From: Asterias rubens
Lineage: Eukaryota > Echinodermata > Asteroidea > Forcipulatida > Asteriidae
Direction: 5' to 3'
Assembly: GCF_902459465.1 (NCBI RefSeq)
Contig: NC_047081.1
Location: 8,027,883-8,091,882 of the forward strand
Length of the DNA stretch: 64,000 nucleotides
Position numbers and translations under genes: made by a program. The first letter of the stretch is position 1; every line of letters begins with the position of its first letter. Under the pieces are notes generated by a model. That model worked only from the letters and a program-made list of their open reading frames with translations. It was not told the origin of the DNA and ran no database searches. This document shows, piece by piece, positions 35,555 to 46,782 of this stretch.

Positions 35555-35590
35555 TATATAAAATACGCCCACCACTCTCCAGTCAGTTTT
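35555..35590 (+). promoter_or_regulatory. candidate core promoter, TATA box plus initiator
   Basis: TATATAAAA at 35555-35563 is followed by TCAGTTT, a match to the TCA(G/T)T(T/C) initiator, with its A at 35585, 30 bp from the TATA start. It points into the plus strand, 0.8 kb upstream of the glutathione transferase start. It could serve an alternative first exon of that gene or a non-coding transcript. No other plus-strand coding exon follows before 36408. Confidence 0.45.
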
Positions 35591-36251
35591 TGACTGATCT
35601 ATAAGAATTAAGGACCCAATTATTTCATGACAGGCTGTTTACCTAGAGGTTTTCCCGGAGGCAGGCTGTATTATAGATGAAGTGAATATAGGGTGTCTAG
35701 CTCCTACTTGCAATATAATAATAATGTGTTTTCTCTCCGCAATGGCGGCCGAATTGTTTAGTCATTTTTGGGACTGCTTTTATTTATCGAGGATATGCAT
35801 AAACAATTATGTCAAGTACGGTCAGTCAATATTAGATCGACCCGAGAAAATTAGATTTCAAGATCATCACAGTGATTTTAATAATTAGAGGCATGGAGGA
35901 ACCGTTTTTCGGAATTTGGATTGCAATCATTCTGCCGGGACATATAACCGGGCAACCACCACCTTTTAAAATATTATAATGTTCGCAGGTATTTCTACAT
36001 TTATATAGTATTTCAAAAATAAATGGTTCTAAAAATTAAAGGTATAATTTCCCCATTCATGTACCTTTTGATTGGGACGCGTCGCACCAACCATGCTGCC
36101 ACCAACAACCAAAGGCGTTATCGGTGTAAAAAAAAGTGGGGAAATTGTGAACACTTTGCTTAATTCAATTATGGGGAGCGGACTTTGAACAGTGACGGGG
36201 TCGGGGTAGAAATTCGTTGCTTTGACGGGTCTTGTATAGAACCTACTCAAC

Positions 36252-36290
36252 TATATAAGGCGAGCGGTACATCGGGGCCAGCAAACGACA
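36252..36290 (+). promoter_or_regulatory. TATA box of the glutathione transferase gene
   Basis: TATATAAG at 36252-36259 lies 149 bp upstream of the chosen ATG. A start about 30 bp downstream (near 36282) would give a 5' UTR of about 125 bases, which is plausible. Confidence 0.55.
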
Positions 36291-36407
36291 AGGTCACAAT
36301 AACATAAACATATAACTAGCGTTCATAAAAAAAAAAACTTATAATTTTTTGAGCATTTTGGTACTGCATGTTTTGGGGGGTTCATGCAAAGACAACTATT
36401 GACTACC

Positions 36408-39400
36408 ATGGCACCTCGCTTCACGTTGACGTATTTTGATATTCGAGGGAAAGCTGAAGTTATTCGTCTGATGTTTGCAGCTAGTGGGGTAGAGTTTGAA
36501 GACAAGAGAATCGCTGTGGAAGACTGGAGCAAAATCAAACCAAGTAAGTTTGCACAGCATGCATGCAGTCGGCTGCTGCCTGGACTAGAGGAACGAACCT
36601 CATCATAGTTCTAAGTATGTAGATGCATGGAGGAATTAATTTATTCCTCCATGGTAGATGCAACCACTACTGGGCCCAATTTCATAGAGCTGCTAACACA
36701 CAAACTTGCTTAGCATGAAATGTTTGCCTTGATTAAAAACAGGATTACCAGCCAAATTTCCACGTGATTTTCGGTATAGGCCTAAGCAAACAACAGCTGC
36801 CGAATACCCGTAACAAGCAATATTCAACACATTGAAGTATGTTTGGTATAATCCTGTTTTTATCAAGAAAGAAATTTCATGCTAAGCAAATGTCTGTGCT
36901 TAGCAGCTCTATGAAATTGGGCCCTGATATTATATGAACAACTGTAGCCTCCAAACGTTTGCATCCTGGGCCACCCACAATTTTTGGCGCTCAATTTCGG
37001 ACCGTGGTTTTTAAACTCCCATGGCAGAGAACGAGGAGTGTTTTAACCCGGACCCACCGTTCTAATGACGATGGGCCTAATTGGCACTGTGTTTGTGGAG
37101 TAATGCTTCACACGATTCGAGGGGGCGGGCGCAGGGAGGGGGGGGGGTAGCAAAATAGCTGGGTGGTTTAATCATGGAGGGTTTAATGAGTTTCGGGTTT
37201 GGTGTGTGTCGGTTTTAGGGGAGGGTTCGAGGGGGGGGGGGGCTCTGCCCTTTAACCATTTTAATTGGTATTATGGTTCTCTCTCTCACTATCCCGTTAG
37301 GTGTAATTATTTTGTCGTCAACATTATGTCATGTTCAAATTTTGATTAACATACAGGTACTCCGTTTGGCAGGTTGCCAATTCTTGAGTTTGATGGAAAC
37401 GTTCTTCCTGAAACGAAGGCAATTGCTGGATTTGTTGCCAGAGCGACAGGTAGACCAAAACAACTTTTTTTTATTTAAAGGAAATATTGATTAAATAAAA
37501 CTAAAATTACAAATGAAAAATTGGGTTAATACCCTTATGTTAAGACACCCCTGGTGTATTTTCCCAACTCTAACCCCCCAAAGACATATTTATGTCAACG
37601 TCACAGACTCACAGCCCAAGTTTTTGTCAACCGAGGTTGGAAAACTATAGAAAGCCATCAATGCAAGACAGAATACAGATATCATCTGTTTTGTAAAAAG
37701 ATACACAAATATTAAAAAATTGTGAAGGATTTGTTGGAAACAAAGCAACAAATCATGAGAGTTTGTTTTTTTAACGGAAGTTTGCAGAAGTGTTAAGTTC
37801 CTTAATTGACTAGATTTTAAATGATTAGATTTGTTTCCAGCTAGCCATGACATCCAGCGCAGTTTGTTTATCAACAATGGAAAGGCCTTCCTTTTTTTTA
37901 ATAGTGTGTAAAACAGCATTTTGTTTTTAAGAAAATGTCGGAACATGGGTGTCGACGGACTATAGAGCAGTCACCTAAAACTGTCTATGGTGGTTTGTCA
38001 TAAACTATGTCTTATTTGTTGCTCTTGGGTATTTCCTTTCTAGGCTTGTATGGCCAATCAAGCTTAGAGCAGGCCAGAATCGATGTTGTCATGGAGATAA
38101 TTCATGATCTACAGCTGACATTTGCCATTGGACAAGTCCAGAAAGATGCTAAAAACAAGGTATGACATATTACTCGGGCGGGATTCGAACCCACAAGCTT
38201 AATGGGTAAAAACCAAAAAGACAAATTTAACATCTATTAGAAGGTACGACATGCATTAACTAAAAAAGAAAACCCTTAAAGAACAGGGGAAAACCCTTTG
38301 TTGAACTTTTTACTTTATTTAAAGGCAATGGACACTATTGGTAATTACTCAAAATAATTATGAGCATAAAACCTTTCTTTGTGACGAGTAATGGGGAGAG
38401 GTTGATGGTATTAAACATTGTGAGAAATGGCTCCCTCTGAAGTGCCATAGTTTTCGAGAAAGAAGTAATTTTCCACGAATTTGATTTTGAGACCTCAGAT
38501 TTAGAACTTGAGGTCTAGAAATCAACCATCTAAATGCACACAACTTCGTTAGACAAGGGTGTTTTTTCTTTCATTATTATCTCGCAGCTTCGACAACCGA
38601 TTGAGCTAAAGTTTTCACAGATTTGTTATTTTATGAATATGTTGAGATACACCAACTGTGAAGGCTATTCTTTGACAATTACCAATAGTGTCCACTGTCT
38701 TTAATTGTTTTTTAAATTTCATATATTAATTCCAAGAAATCTTCCAGAAAAGCGAACTTAGTTCACAGTAGCAGCCAAGTACCGCATGGATAGAAACAAA
38801 GATGGAAGTTTCAGTTTTAGACTTGGGAGAATTTTTTTAAAGGTAATTCGGCTACTCAAGAGAAAAATCCACGCAGAAGTTTTACTGCAGGGAACTGAAA
38901 ACCCAACTCACTAAGTGCTCCTGGCGGGATTCGAAACTGAGTACACATTTCAGATTAAATAAAATATTTGTTCATTTTTTATTCTCTTCCCCCATTCTCC
39001 TTTGTTCCATGGACAGGAAGAATTAACCAAGTCTTTTTTTGAGAAGGATTGTCTCAAGTTTGTCAACTGGTTGGAGGGACTTCTTGTACAGAATAAAGGA
39101 GGAGATGGTTTCTTTGTGGGAGATTCGGTAAGAAAGCTACGTTTTACTAGTGAAGGATGCGAACCTATGCCATGCCTCCAAATCAGAGGTCTTATTGTTG
39201 TGTATCCCTTTTTGTTTGTTTGTTGTTGGTTTAGTTTATTAATGGCACAAGACGCCTTTGGCAATTGTCAAAGTCGAAAGACCAGTATTCTCACTTGGTG
39301 TATCCCAATTAATGCATGAAATAACAAATCTGTGAGGTTTTGGACTCGATTAGTCATCGAAGTTGCAAGAGTAATGAAAAAAAACCAAAAACTTTTGGAC

Positions 39401-39695
39401 AAACTTTTGTGCTTTCAGATGCACAAATGGTTCCAAAAAAACCTTTAAGGAATTTTCCCCAAAACATGAAGTTTTACTCCAGTTTCTGAACTTTGGATAA
39501 CTTTTTCAATTATTCTAGGTGTCCATGGCGGATCTTGATTTCTATGCTGGACATGAGCTCCTTCTGAAGGGGAACCCAGCTGCATTCCAGAATGCACCCA
39601 AGTTAACATCGCTGATAGCTCGAGTAGAAGAGATCCCCAAAATCAAAGATTGGTTGCCGAACCGTCCAGCAAAATTTTCATTTACTATGCCATAA
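36408..39695 (+). CDS. sigma-class glutathione S-transferase (hematopoietic prostaglandin D synthase-like)
   Basis: Five exons join in phase: 36408-36543, 37357-37449, 38044-38159, 39017-39127 and 39519-39695 (TAA), giving 210 residues, the usual length. The enzyme conjugates glutathione to electrophiles or isomerises prostaglandin H2, in the cytosol. The thioredoxin-like N-terminal domain (about 4-82) has catalytic Tyr9 in FTLTYFDIRGKAE, Trp40 and the cis-Pro53 loop in FGRLPILEFDG. The helical domain (about 84-205) ends with LIARVEEIPKIKDWLPNRP. One oddity is Thr65 in ETKAIAGFVA, where most family members have a Ser that binds the gamma-Glu of glutathione; Thr may substitute. The ATG at 36408 has an ideal context (ACCATGG). 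An in-frame ATG at 36384 would add eight residues in a poor context. The gene is divergent from the carboxypeptidase and convergent with the calponin-homology gene. Whether it makes prostaglandin D is not decidable. Confidence 0.95.
36672..36924. mobile_element. foldback MITE (AATTTCATAGAGCTGCTAAC ends), copy B
   Basis: Begins 'gggcccaatttcatagagct' and ends 'gctctatgaaattgggccc', so the outer 19 bases are nearly perfect inverses. 'cttgcttagcatgaaatg' and 'aatttcatgctaagcaaatg' continue the pairing. It sits in intron 1 of the glutathione transferase. Confidence 0.85.
38319..38704 (+). mobile_element. TTAA-type MITE, full-length copy
   Basis: 386 bp with TTAA at 38319-38322 and 38701-38704, in the glutathione transferase intron between exons 38044-38159 and 39017-39127. 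Confidence 0.88.
39246..39430 (-). mobile_element. TTAA-type MITE fragment, reverse
   Basis: 'cttggtgtatcccaattaat', 'aataacaaatctgtgagg' and 'catcgaagttgcaagagtaa' are the right part of the family read in reverse. In the last glutathione transferase intron. Confidence 0.65.
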
Positions 39696-39765
39696 AGTGA
39701 CTTGAGTGAATTTTATTTCATTTTCATTATCATTTTCATTGTCAATTCTGGTTGTGAAAAATAGT

Positions 39766-39815
39766 TAATGGCCTGACGTTTCGACCCTAGCAGAGTCTTT
39801 CTCGAAGGCTAAATG
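39766..39815 (+). repeat. short dispersed motif GGCCTGACGTTTCGACCCTA
   Basis: 'ggcctgacgtttcgacccta' with 'gcagagtctttctcgaaggc'. Close copies lie at 6851-6900, 40864-40915, 41529-41556 and 55875-55925, each in otherwise unrelated surroundings. A candidate poly(A) signal for the glutathione transferase (AATAAA, 39905-39910) follows. Confidence 0.7.
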
Positions 39816-40701
39816 ACAACACAACAAACATGAACAGGTAACTAAAATGTAACATAAGCAGTGAAGTGGAAATACATGAATGGAGTAATAGAAGACACAA
39901 CAGAAATAAATATTTTTATCAGACATGGTGGTTGAATTGATAAATGTTGACTTTATTCACTCATTCCCCATGGACTGCACTGAGGTTGTTTGTATAAAAA
40001 CATTTATTTTTCAAATGTTGCAAGTTTAGATAATGGTGTGAACTCAGAAACACAGGAAACACAACTGTTTTTGCTTGCAAGGATAATTTATTTATATGTA
40101 CACACAAAAACGTTCCAGTTGGAATTTGGTGGGAAGTTATTCCAGTCAAAACATGTGTTGTTATATTTCTTCAATGGGGCTGTGTCGTCATAATCAAATC
40201 AGGCCTGTGGCTAAACCTGTACATGGAAAAACTCGCACCGTTACAGAACATGCTTTACATAAATAGAATACAAAAGTAGGGCACGAGCGTGCTGTGTAAT
40301 TCAAGAGTTCTTAATTAAATGTACAGCCATAGGCCTGCTTTGATCTAGACTTGGTTCCAAGTCTGTGATCGTGGCTTTTAGTCTACCCGGCTGGTAGCCA
40401 ATACATTATTGCACGCAATAGCACCCTCATGTAGATTAACCTTCGTCATTAGCCTATGGTCATTTGGGAGCGTGATAGCTAATCTGTTGAGGGTGTTTTT
40501 CTTGGCTGATGCAGAGATAACAGCGATCTCAGACTTGAAATAAAGTCTAGCTTCGATCATGTGGGCACAGCCCCATTTTAAAAATTAAAACTGATGACAT
40601 CACATGTAAAAATTTATATTTTTGTTATCGTAAATGTCCCAAATTATACATCATTAATCATGCAGCACTTTACACTTGTCGATATATTATTATCTTTTTT
40701 G

Positions 40702-40793
40702 AGACATGCTGGACACTGTATAGAAGTGCTCGATTTGGTTTGGGTATACACAAATACATTTACCCAAACCTAACAAACTATAGTGAGAAAATA
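40702..40793. mobile_element. small hairpin element, TTTGGGTA arms
   Basis: 'ggtttgggta' and 'tacccaaacc' pair across about 18 bases. The left flank 'ggacactgtatagaagtgct' resembles that at 44890. Confidence 0.5.
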
Positions 40794-41003
40794 GAATAAG
40801 CTGTTGTAAACAACTTGCCAACCAAAAAAGGACAGAGTGTATATAGGCCCCCTATGCAAAAAAGGTTAATGGCCTGATGTTTCGACCCTAGCAGAGTCTT
40901 TCTCACAGGCTTAATAAGTAATGGTATGGGGTCCACCATATCTCAAAATGACGCATTCCAATACAACATCTCAAAGGAAAGTAAATCATTGGTGTTTTGT
41001 TTT

Positions 41004-41390
41004 TTAAAGGCAGTGGACACTATTGGTAATTACTCAAAATATTTATTAGCATAAAACCTTTCTTGGTGACGAGTAATGGGGAGAGGTTGATGGTATAAAA
41101 CATTGTGAGAAACGGCTCCCTCTGAAGTGGAGTAGTTTTTGAGAAAGAAGTAATTTTCCACGAATTTGTTTTCGAGACCTCAGGTTTAGAACTTGAGGTC
41201 TCGAAATCAACCATCTAAACGCACACAACTTCATGTGACAAGGGTGTTTTTTCCTTTCATTATTATCTCGCAAGTTCGATGACCGATTGAGCTCAAATTT
41301 TCACAGGTTTGTTATTTTATGCATATGTTGAGATACAACAACTGTGAAGACTAGTCTTTGACACTTGCCAATAGTGCCCACTGTCTTTAA
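41004..41390 (+). mobile_element. TTAA-type MITE, full-length copy
   Basis: 387 bp with TTAA at both ends. Includes the internal palindrome 'cgagacctc...gaggtctcg'. Intergenic. Confidence 0.88.
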
Positions 41391-42340
41391 GAGTAGATGC
41401 ATTCCTATCATCTAGGTTTTAATAAACACAATATAAACCAACCTGTGGAAATTTTGTCTTTATTTATATGAACAAATAGAATTAGCTGTTGCAATTGGCT
41501 CATTACCAACCAAAAGGACCAATGGTATAACGACCCTAGCAGAGTCTTTCTGTTATTGTGGTTGAAAAATGGAATTTGTTTCCCTCCCAATAAAAATAAA
41601 ATCATCAAAGGAAAGGACGAAGAGCCAATATCAAACAAATACCAGGAATTCACCAACTTAACTGTATTGTTATGTATGGAGGCGCAGTTCTGTTCACAGA
41701 AAACAAATTATTTACTGGATTCATTAGCGACGAGGGCTTAATTTTGTATTGATGGATAATTGCATCGAAGGCCGACTGCATCAATTGGCGTTACCATGGT
41801 AACAGCATCATCGCTAGGGTGATGTACAGGGCTTTCATGAGCTCACGACTTCAAAGCAAACATAAATTTTGTTTGAGCATCATCAGATGAGGGAAGAAAA
41901 TTTGAAGGGAATTTTAAATTGTCTTTTTTTTTTAGGGCTTGGCGAGATGATGAATTGAAAGGATTTGTTAAAAAGTTATGACTTTTAATGCCTTTGGTTT
42001 TTGAAACCATTCGATTGTTTTCATCCTCTATAAATGTAGATGCATACAACAAAACTAACCCAAAGAAGACAAATCATTTCAAAAGGTGGTCGCGTTTTTG
42101 AGATATCGCCGAAAATCTGGAGCAGTTATGTCCATGCAGGTAGAATAATTGGAGTGTACATAATCATGAGAGACAGTACTGTCAGTAAAAAATTTTGGTG
42201 GATGAAAACTGACATCCTTTTCCATAACCTCACTACTTCGAATTGAAAAAGATTCTCAAATTGCTTTATACTATCGAAAGCTTCTGTCAGTTTTTATTGC
42301 CATTAATTTAAGGAGTGGTTGCCAAATGTATACCTTCCCT

Positions 42341-42727
42341 TTAAAGACAGTGGACACTATTGGTAATTGTCAAAGACTAGCCTTCACAGTTTGTGTATCT
42401 CAACATATGCATAAAATAACAAACCTGTGAAAATTTGAGCTCAATCGGTTGTCGAATTTGTGAGATAATAATGAAAGATAAAAACACCCTTGTCACACGA
42501 AGGTGTGTGCTTTCTGATACTTGATTTCGAGACCTCAAATTCTAAACTTGAGGTCTCGAAATCAAGTTCGTGGAAAATTACTTCTCTTTCGAAAACTACT
42601 CCACTTCAGAGGGAGCTGTTTCTCACAATGTTTTATGCTATCAACCTCTCCCTATTACTCGTAATCAAGAACGGTTTTGTGATAATATTGTTGTTGAGTA
42701 ACTACCAATAGTGTCCACTGCCTTTAA
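42341..42727 (-). mobile_element. TTAA-type MITE, full-length copy, reverse orientation
   Basis: 387 bp with TTAA at both ends. The order of internal landmarks is reversed relative to the other copies. Its left edge touches 'taccttccctttaa', the end of another TTAA family (see 63893). Confidence 0.88.
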
Positions 42728-43251
42728 GACAAAACCTTTCAGCATAAATGAGCACGTAACTCAATATCGATCGATGATAAAAACTCTTCTACAATTCACC
42801 TGCCATACTTCTTGCCAAGAATACAGGGGGCTTACTTTGAGGTAATGCATTTCTAAAACAGGCAAAACCGGAATATGATATTTTAGCAAATCGATGTACA
42901 GAATAGATAAAATAAATTCAAATTACAGTGATATATACAGTGACATACCTGCATATTTTTTAGAGAAAACGGTGGGTATAGATAACAAAAATAATTAAAT
43001 TAAGCAGAATAAGTAATTCACTCTATTAATGGAGTCTATAAAACGTGACTTGTAAACACAGCACCAAAATAAAATAAGTGTCACTTTTTCTCAAAATACG
43101 TGAAAAATAATGTTTTCCCTGGTCCATTCTTGACATAAATAGGAGAAATTTCTTTCCATCCACAGAAAACTACTCTACATTTATGTACAATCTTCAGCCT
43201 TGTGTACAAATAAAAAATACAAAACCTGTACAAGTACAAACTAAAATTACA

Positions 43252-43630
43252 TTTAAAGCCATTATACAGTTTCGGTAAACAGTATTGTCCAAGTCCCATA
43301 CTTTGTGTATCACAACTTATATATAAAATAACAAACCTGTGAAAATTTAGGCTCAATCGGTCATTGGAGTCGGGAGAAAATAACGGAAAAACCCACTCTT
43401 GTTTCCGCGCATTTCGCCGTGTCATGACATGTGTTTAGAATAAATCTGTAATTCTCGCTATCGAGAATTGATATTGTTTTAATGTTTTCTCAAAAAGTAA
43501 AGCTTTACATGGAACAATATTTCAAAAGAAGTCTTTCACCATTACCTTCTGTAAACCCTGTAAATTATTTGCAAATCTGTGAACTTTTTTTCTTTTTTTT
43601 CTGTACTGAAAGTGTATAATGGCTGTAAAA
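43252..43630. mobile_element. second TTAA-ended MITE family, copy B
   Basis: Matches 1959-2330 in reverse. It starts near 'ttaaagccattatacagttt' and ends near 'gaaagtgtataatggctgta'. Shared interior: 'cgccgtgtcatgacatgtgt', 'attctcgctatcgagaat'. Confidence 0.75.
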
Positions 43631-43831
43631 AAACTCATGACTGTAAAACAAGAAATAACTGTGGAAATTCAAACATTCAACTTTAAAATCCAGATGGTAA
43701 GACTAGCCACCATCATTAAAAGCTGTCAAGCATTACATACATTGTGATGGGCTCTGTGAAAATGAGTAACAAGGGGGAAAAATAACTTATTTGGTTTTCC
43801 AAAAGCTTAAAAGAGCATACAGCATCCTTCA

Positions 43832-44218
43832 TTAAAGGCAGTGGACACTATTGGTAATTACTCAAAATAACTATTAGCATAAAACCTTACTTGGTAACGA
43901 GTAATGGAGAGAGGTTGATGGTATAAAACATTGTGAGAAACGGCTCCCTCTGAAGTGACATCATTTTTCGAGAAAGAAGTAACTTTCTGCGAATTTGATT
44001 TCGAGACCTCAGATTTAGAACTCGAGGTCTCGAAATCAACCATCTTAACGCACACAACTTCGTGTGACAAGGGTGTTTTTTCTTTCATTGTTATCTCGCA
44101 AGTTCGATGACCGATTGAGCTCAAATTTTCACAGGTTGGTTATTGTATGCATATGTTGAGATACACCAACTGTGAAGGCTAGTCTTTGACAATTACCAAT
44201 AGTGTCCACTGGCTTTAA
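43832..44218 (+). mobile_element. TTAA-type MITE, full-length copy
   Basis: 387 bp with TTAA at 43832-43835 and 44215-44218. The internal palindrome at about 43996-44039 is nearly perfect. Confidence 0.9.
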
Positions 44219-44881
44219 AAGAGCATACAACAAGCTTCATTAAATCACAAAGAATACTTGGAACACGTTATAAAAGGAAAGCAAAAAAAATGTTAACAAG
44301 TTGAATTAAAAAAATACTGATTGAACTGGAATGCAAAATGTTGTAAATTTGCGTTTGGTTTTCGAAACTTGTGTCTGGACAAGCTGGAAATATTTCAATA
44401 GTCAATACGTTCCACACATAATTTAACAAGCAGCACACCGTATAGAAAAATAACCATCTGTTCTGGACTGACTCTATAAGTCCATTCCATTTCTGAACAT
44501 GAATAAACTTCGTGTAAACCACCAAGAGGAAATCACGTGGTCTTTATTGACTTTTCAGTTTCGTTTTACTTAATTTACAATTTAAATGCCAATAATTCTT
44601 TTGTCTTTCCTGTAAGTAAACAAAGTCACAGCTTCAATTTTTGTGTTCTACTTGGTACTTTTAAACAATTTCTAAAACACAAATTTGTTGAGGTTAAAGT
44701 GTCCATGAGATTCAACTGGAGTGATGAGTAACTACTTCATGTTACATGTATTTGTAAAAAAAAATAACAAGTAACAAGTTGTGCTCCTTTTATCCGTATC
44801 AAAAGATGATTAAAAAACAAACAATGGGGAAATCACCATGAAATTATGAATTTTGTATGTTTTCTTTCAGTAGCCTTTTTG

Positions 44882-44988
44882 ATATTTGATGGACACTATA
44901 TGAGTGCATGGATTTGGTTACCCACATGTAATTGCAGTGGGTAACCAAACCTTAAAGTGTCATACCTAGTATTGTGTCCACCACAATT
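44882..44988. mobile_element. small element with a perfect 13-bp hairpin
   Basis: TTTGGTTACCCAC at 44913-44925 pairs with GTGGGTAACCAAA at 44937-44949 across an 11-base loop. The outer 'atggacacta' and 'tagtattgtgtcca' are weak inverted ends. Confidence 0.6.
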
Positions 44989-45279
44989 TAAAGATGGATT
45001 GTTGTGCTAGGCGGCTCAGTGCATTCCAAAGATTATAAAACGCCAAAGGCCCAAGATCTGGGCTGAACTCTGCACTGCAACATCATTTCAGCAAGCAACT
45101 CTTTTGATGCAACAATAGATTAATGCCCAAATGCTATCAATGATATAAAAAAATATTTGCTTGCTGAAATGGTGCTCCAGCGAATTTTGAGTTCCAACAA
45201 TAGGAGCCCAGTTCCACGTCTTGCATCTTTGGTGCTCTATAATCTTTGCTACAAACAGAAACCTGTAAAAAGTCCAGCC

Positions 45280-45442
45280 GTCGATTTCACAAAACTCTTC
45301 CTAACTTAAGACTAATCTTAGGACGTAGGACGAGTCCCAACCCTGCACTGTAGCATGCAGACCTTAAGATTAATCTTAACTTAGGACGAGTTACTCATCT
45401 TAACTCGAGATAAGACGAGTCCTAACTCTTTGTGAAATCGAC
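45280..45442. mobile_element. MITE with GTCGATTTCACAAA ends
   Basis: Perfect 14-bp ends: GTCGATTTCACAAA at 45280-45293 and TTTGTGAAATCGAC at 45429-45442. The interior is made of short 'cttaagac/taatctta/ggacgag' words in both orientations. Non-coding. Confidence 0.8.
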
Positions 45443-45642
45443 AGCTGGCTGTATGGCTCTTTTGTAAACATATGCAGGGATGTAATAGGCTGTTGAGAAC
45501 AGACAAAAAGAACTCCGAGTGCGAAAGCATGCGAGCTCGAAAACTTACGAGCACTCAGCCCTACTCTGCAATCTGGGGCGTTATTATATCTCCATTTCTT
45601 TAAGAAATTGATCATAAAAATAAAACAAAATCACATCCCTGC

Positions 45643-46782
45643 ATGTGATGTCAAGGGTGACATGGTTGACAGACACCCAGACACTCCTCTGTCAGCTGTT
45701 TCTTTGTTCACTTAAAGGCAGACTAAAATTAATACAGAAAAAAAAATCTCACCTCTCAATTGAGTATTATATCTACAGAATAAAAAAACATCAATGGAAG
45801 TTTAAATGGAATATATTTAAATTTACATATTTTTACAAAATAGAGGTGATTTCAGGTGGGATTTTTTGGAATACAGTTTGATCTTCTGGTCCAAGGAAGA
45901 ATAATGAAACTAAAGAATTATCAAAACATTTGTACAAATTATAACAGTATCTAATATTTTGAGTACAATATAAAGCTCGTTAAAGTCAGACAGCATTTGC
46001 TGTTGCACAATAAAAATTAAAAAAAGGTAGTTACACATGTCCTTTTTAAGAATAAAAAAAAAAGAAAAAAAATTAATTTGCTCTTGCTTTAAGCACAATT
46101 CCATGCAATCACAAAACATGCAATCAAATACTATAGAGCTTTAAATGGTTCATGCACTGCTCTTACCAACTAAATGTCCGTTTATTTGGTACAAAAAACC
46201 CATCCCCACCCCTGCCCAAAATAAATAATAAACAAAATTTCCAAACTTCATACGTAAAATGGCAGTTTTAGATGAAGGATGAAAACAGTCTGTGCCTTTA
46301 ATGTTTCCAGGTAAGAGATTTGGCAAATGTAAAAGCTAGACTCAGAACCTCTCAGATGTTACAATTCAGGAGGTTTACAGACTCTGTGCATCACCGGAAC
46401 CAAGGTTTGGATACAAATTTCATATTCCCTTTGCTGACTGCTTTTCTTCAAGAAAATTGTTGTTTTTGACCCAAAATGCCCACTTTTTAGAGTTTTCTTT
46501 TTTGAAATTCTGTATAAATAAAAAATAAATAAGTTTTTCTCACCTAACAAAATGTATCTTGCTGATGCCTTGGTAAACCCCAAAGTCAATAGTATTTCTT
46601 GAGTTATTAAGCCCTCTAGTAAAAGCATGTGGGTCGTACGACAGTTTATGTAACTTTTTGAGAACATAAACAAGATTGTACTTGTATTCATGACGGCGCT
46701 TCAAGATTACATAAAATAGACTCAGCATGTACGACCGTGGCACTCAACAAATTTAGACTGCATTTTTGACAATTAAACCATC
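45643..46782 (-). promoter_or_regulatory. probable 3' UTR of the calponin-homology gene
   Basis: AT-rich sequence without transposon landmarks just past the stop codon at 46783. A minus-strand AATAAA (TTTATT at 46181-46186) is a candidate poly(A) signal. Confidence 0.35.
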
